Part shown: in pieces, positions 12,051-12,215 of the stretch | Numbering within the stretch: the first letter of the stretch is position 1 | Layout of the letters: each line of letters begins with the position of its first letter | Assembly (NCBI GenBank): GCA_014728745.1 | Contig: WJLC01000078.1 | Coordinates: 1-12,215, forward strand | Direction of reading: 5' to 3' | DNA from: Candidatus Pacearchaeota archaeon | GTDB taxonomy: Archaea > Nanobdellota > Nanobdellia > Pacearchaeales > GW2011-AR1 | DNA length: 12,215 bases | Program-made: the position numbers and the translations under genes | The notes under the pieces: model-generated | What the model saw: the letters and a program-made list of their open reading frames with translations, nothing else | The model's database searches: none | Told to the model about the DNA's origin: nothing

Positions 12051-12215
12051 TTAATTAATTTTACAGTGATGAACTCTGCAGAAAATTGTATAAAAAGTTA
12101 CTCCAGAAAGTTGAGAACTTTTCCATCCACAATAACAAGTACCTTTTTGATAATCAAAACAATCAGTATTATCTAAAAAGGCTCCTGCACTGCCTATAAT
12201 TGAATTATAAGAAAC
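12051..12215 (-). CDS. C-terminus of a Cys-rich, probably secreted protein (partial)
   Basis: An open frame enters from the right edge on the minus strand and ends at TAA (12051-12053), giving 54 residues. It contains five Cys: CFDYQKGTCYCGW has three, and FYTIFCRVHHC has two close to the end (final residues CKIN). Short Cys-rich ends of this type, with a C-x-C-G block and a last aromatic-rich strand, are familiar from extracellular proteins of DPANN archaea, where they are probably disulfide-bonded. That is a recalled pattern, not a family match. It lies 43 bases upstream of the 208-aa secreted protein gene on the same strand, suggesting a cluster of surface proteins. The N-terminus is outside the window. 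Confidence 0.6.
   Translation of the reverse strand, partial: VSYNSIIGSAGAFLDNTDCFDYQKGTCYCGWKSSQLSGVTFYTIFCRVHHCKIN

Overview
The window looks like chromosomal DNA from a small-genome archaeon, most likely a DPANN lineage such as Woesearchaeota, Pacearchaeota or a relative. The reasons are an archaeal translation factor aIF5B (intein-free) next to ribosomal protein eS6, an Lhr-type helicase with an SbcD/Mre11-like phosphoesterase nearby, very AT-rich DNA, Lys/Ile/Asn-rich proteins, and TATA-like boxes placed about 25 bases before several start codons, which suggests largely leaderless mRNAs. The lineage is inferred by eye from gene content and style, not from a search.

Layout from left to right. 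Positions 1-305 (+) hold the 3' end of an unrecognised gene and a 69-residue ORF overlapping it through TGATG. Positions 391-1473 (+) hold a short zinc ribbon, a stop codon, a multi-pass membrane protein in the same frame, and a GIY-YIG nuclease. The zinc ribbon has the promoter and looks like the severed N-terminus of the membrane protein. A 12-bp tandem repeat covers the end of the nuclease gene. Positions 1615-1713 (+) encode a 32-residue protein made only of Asp, Glu, Tyr and Met, behind a strong Shine-Dalgarno sequence and with an internal 45-bp duplication. Positions 1888-2349 (+) encode a single-span membrane-anchored protein.

Positions 2396-7586 (all -) read, in transcription order, Lhr-like helicase, small membrane protein, large helical protein, metallophosphoesterase. 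The helicase plus phosphoesterase pairing recalls the nucleic-acid-processing pair known from bacteria and archaea. The two genes between them are not recognised. A hairpin with T-tract and separate TATA-like boxes suggest that the locus is more than one transcript.

Positions 7587-7924 are non-coding: a six-unit 8-bp tandem repeat in a tract with strong G-over-C skew on the + strand, then an AT-rich promoter region. Positions 7925-8644 (+) encode an unrecognised soluble protein. Positions 8778-10601 and 10701-11324 (+) are aIF5B and eS6, a conserved archaeal translation neighbourhood; eS6 carries a long charged C-terminal tail. Positions 11381-12215 (-) hold two surface-type genes: a membrane-anchored secreted protein and the Cys-rich C-terminus of a second one that runs off the window.

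No tRNA, rRNA, CRISPR array or insertion sequence was seen. The features most worth following are the hyperacidic microprotein, the interrupted zinc-ribbon membrane gene, the helicase locus with its two unknown genes and its altered Walker A motif, and the 8-bp repeat tract.
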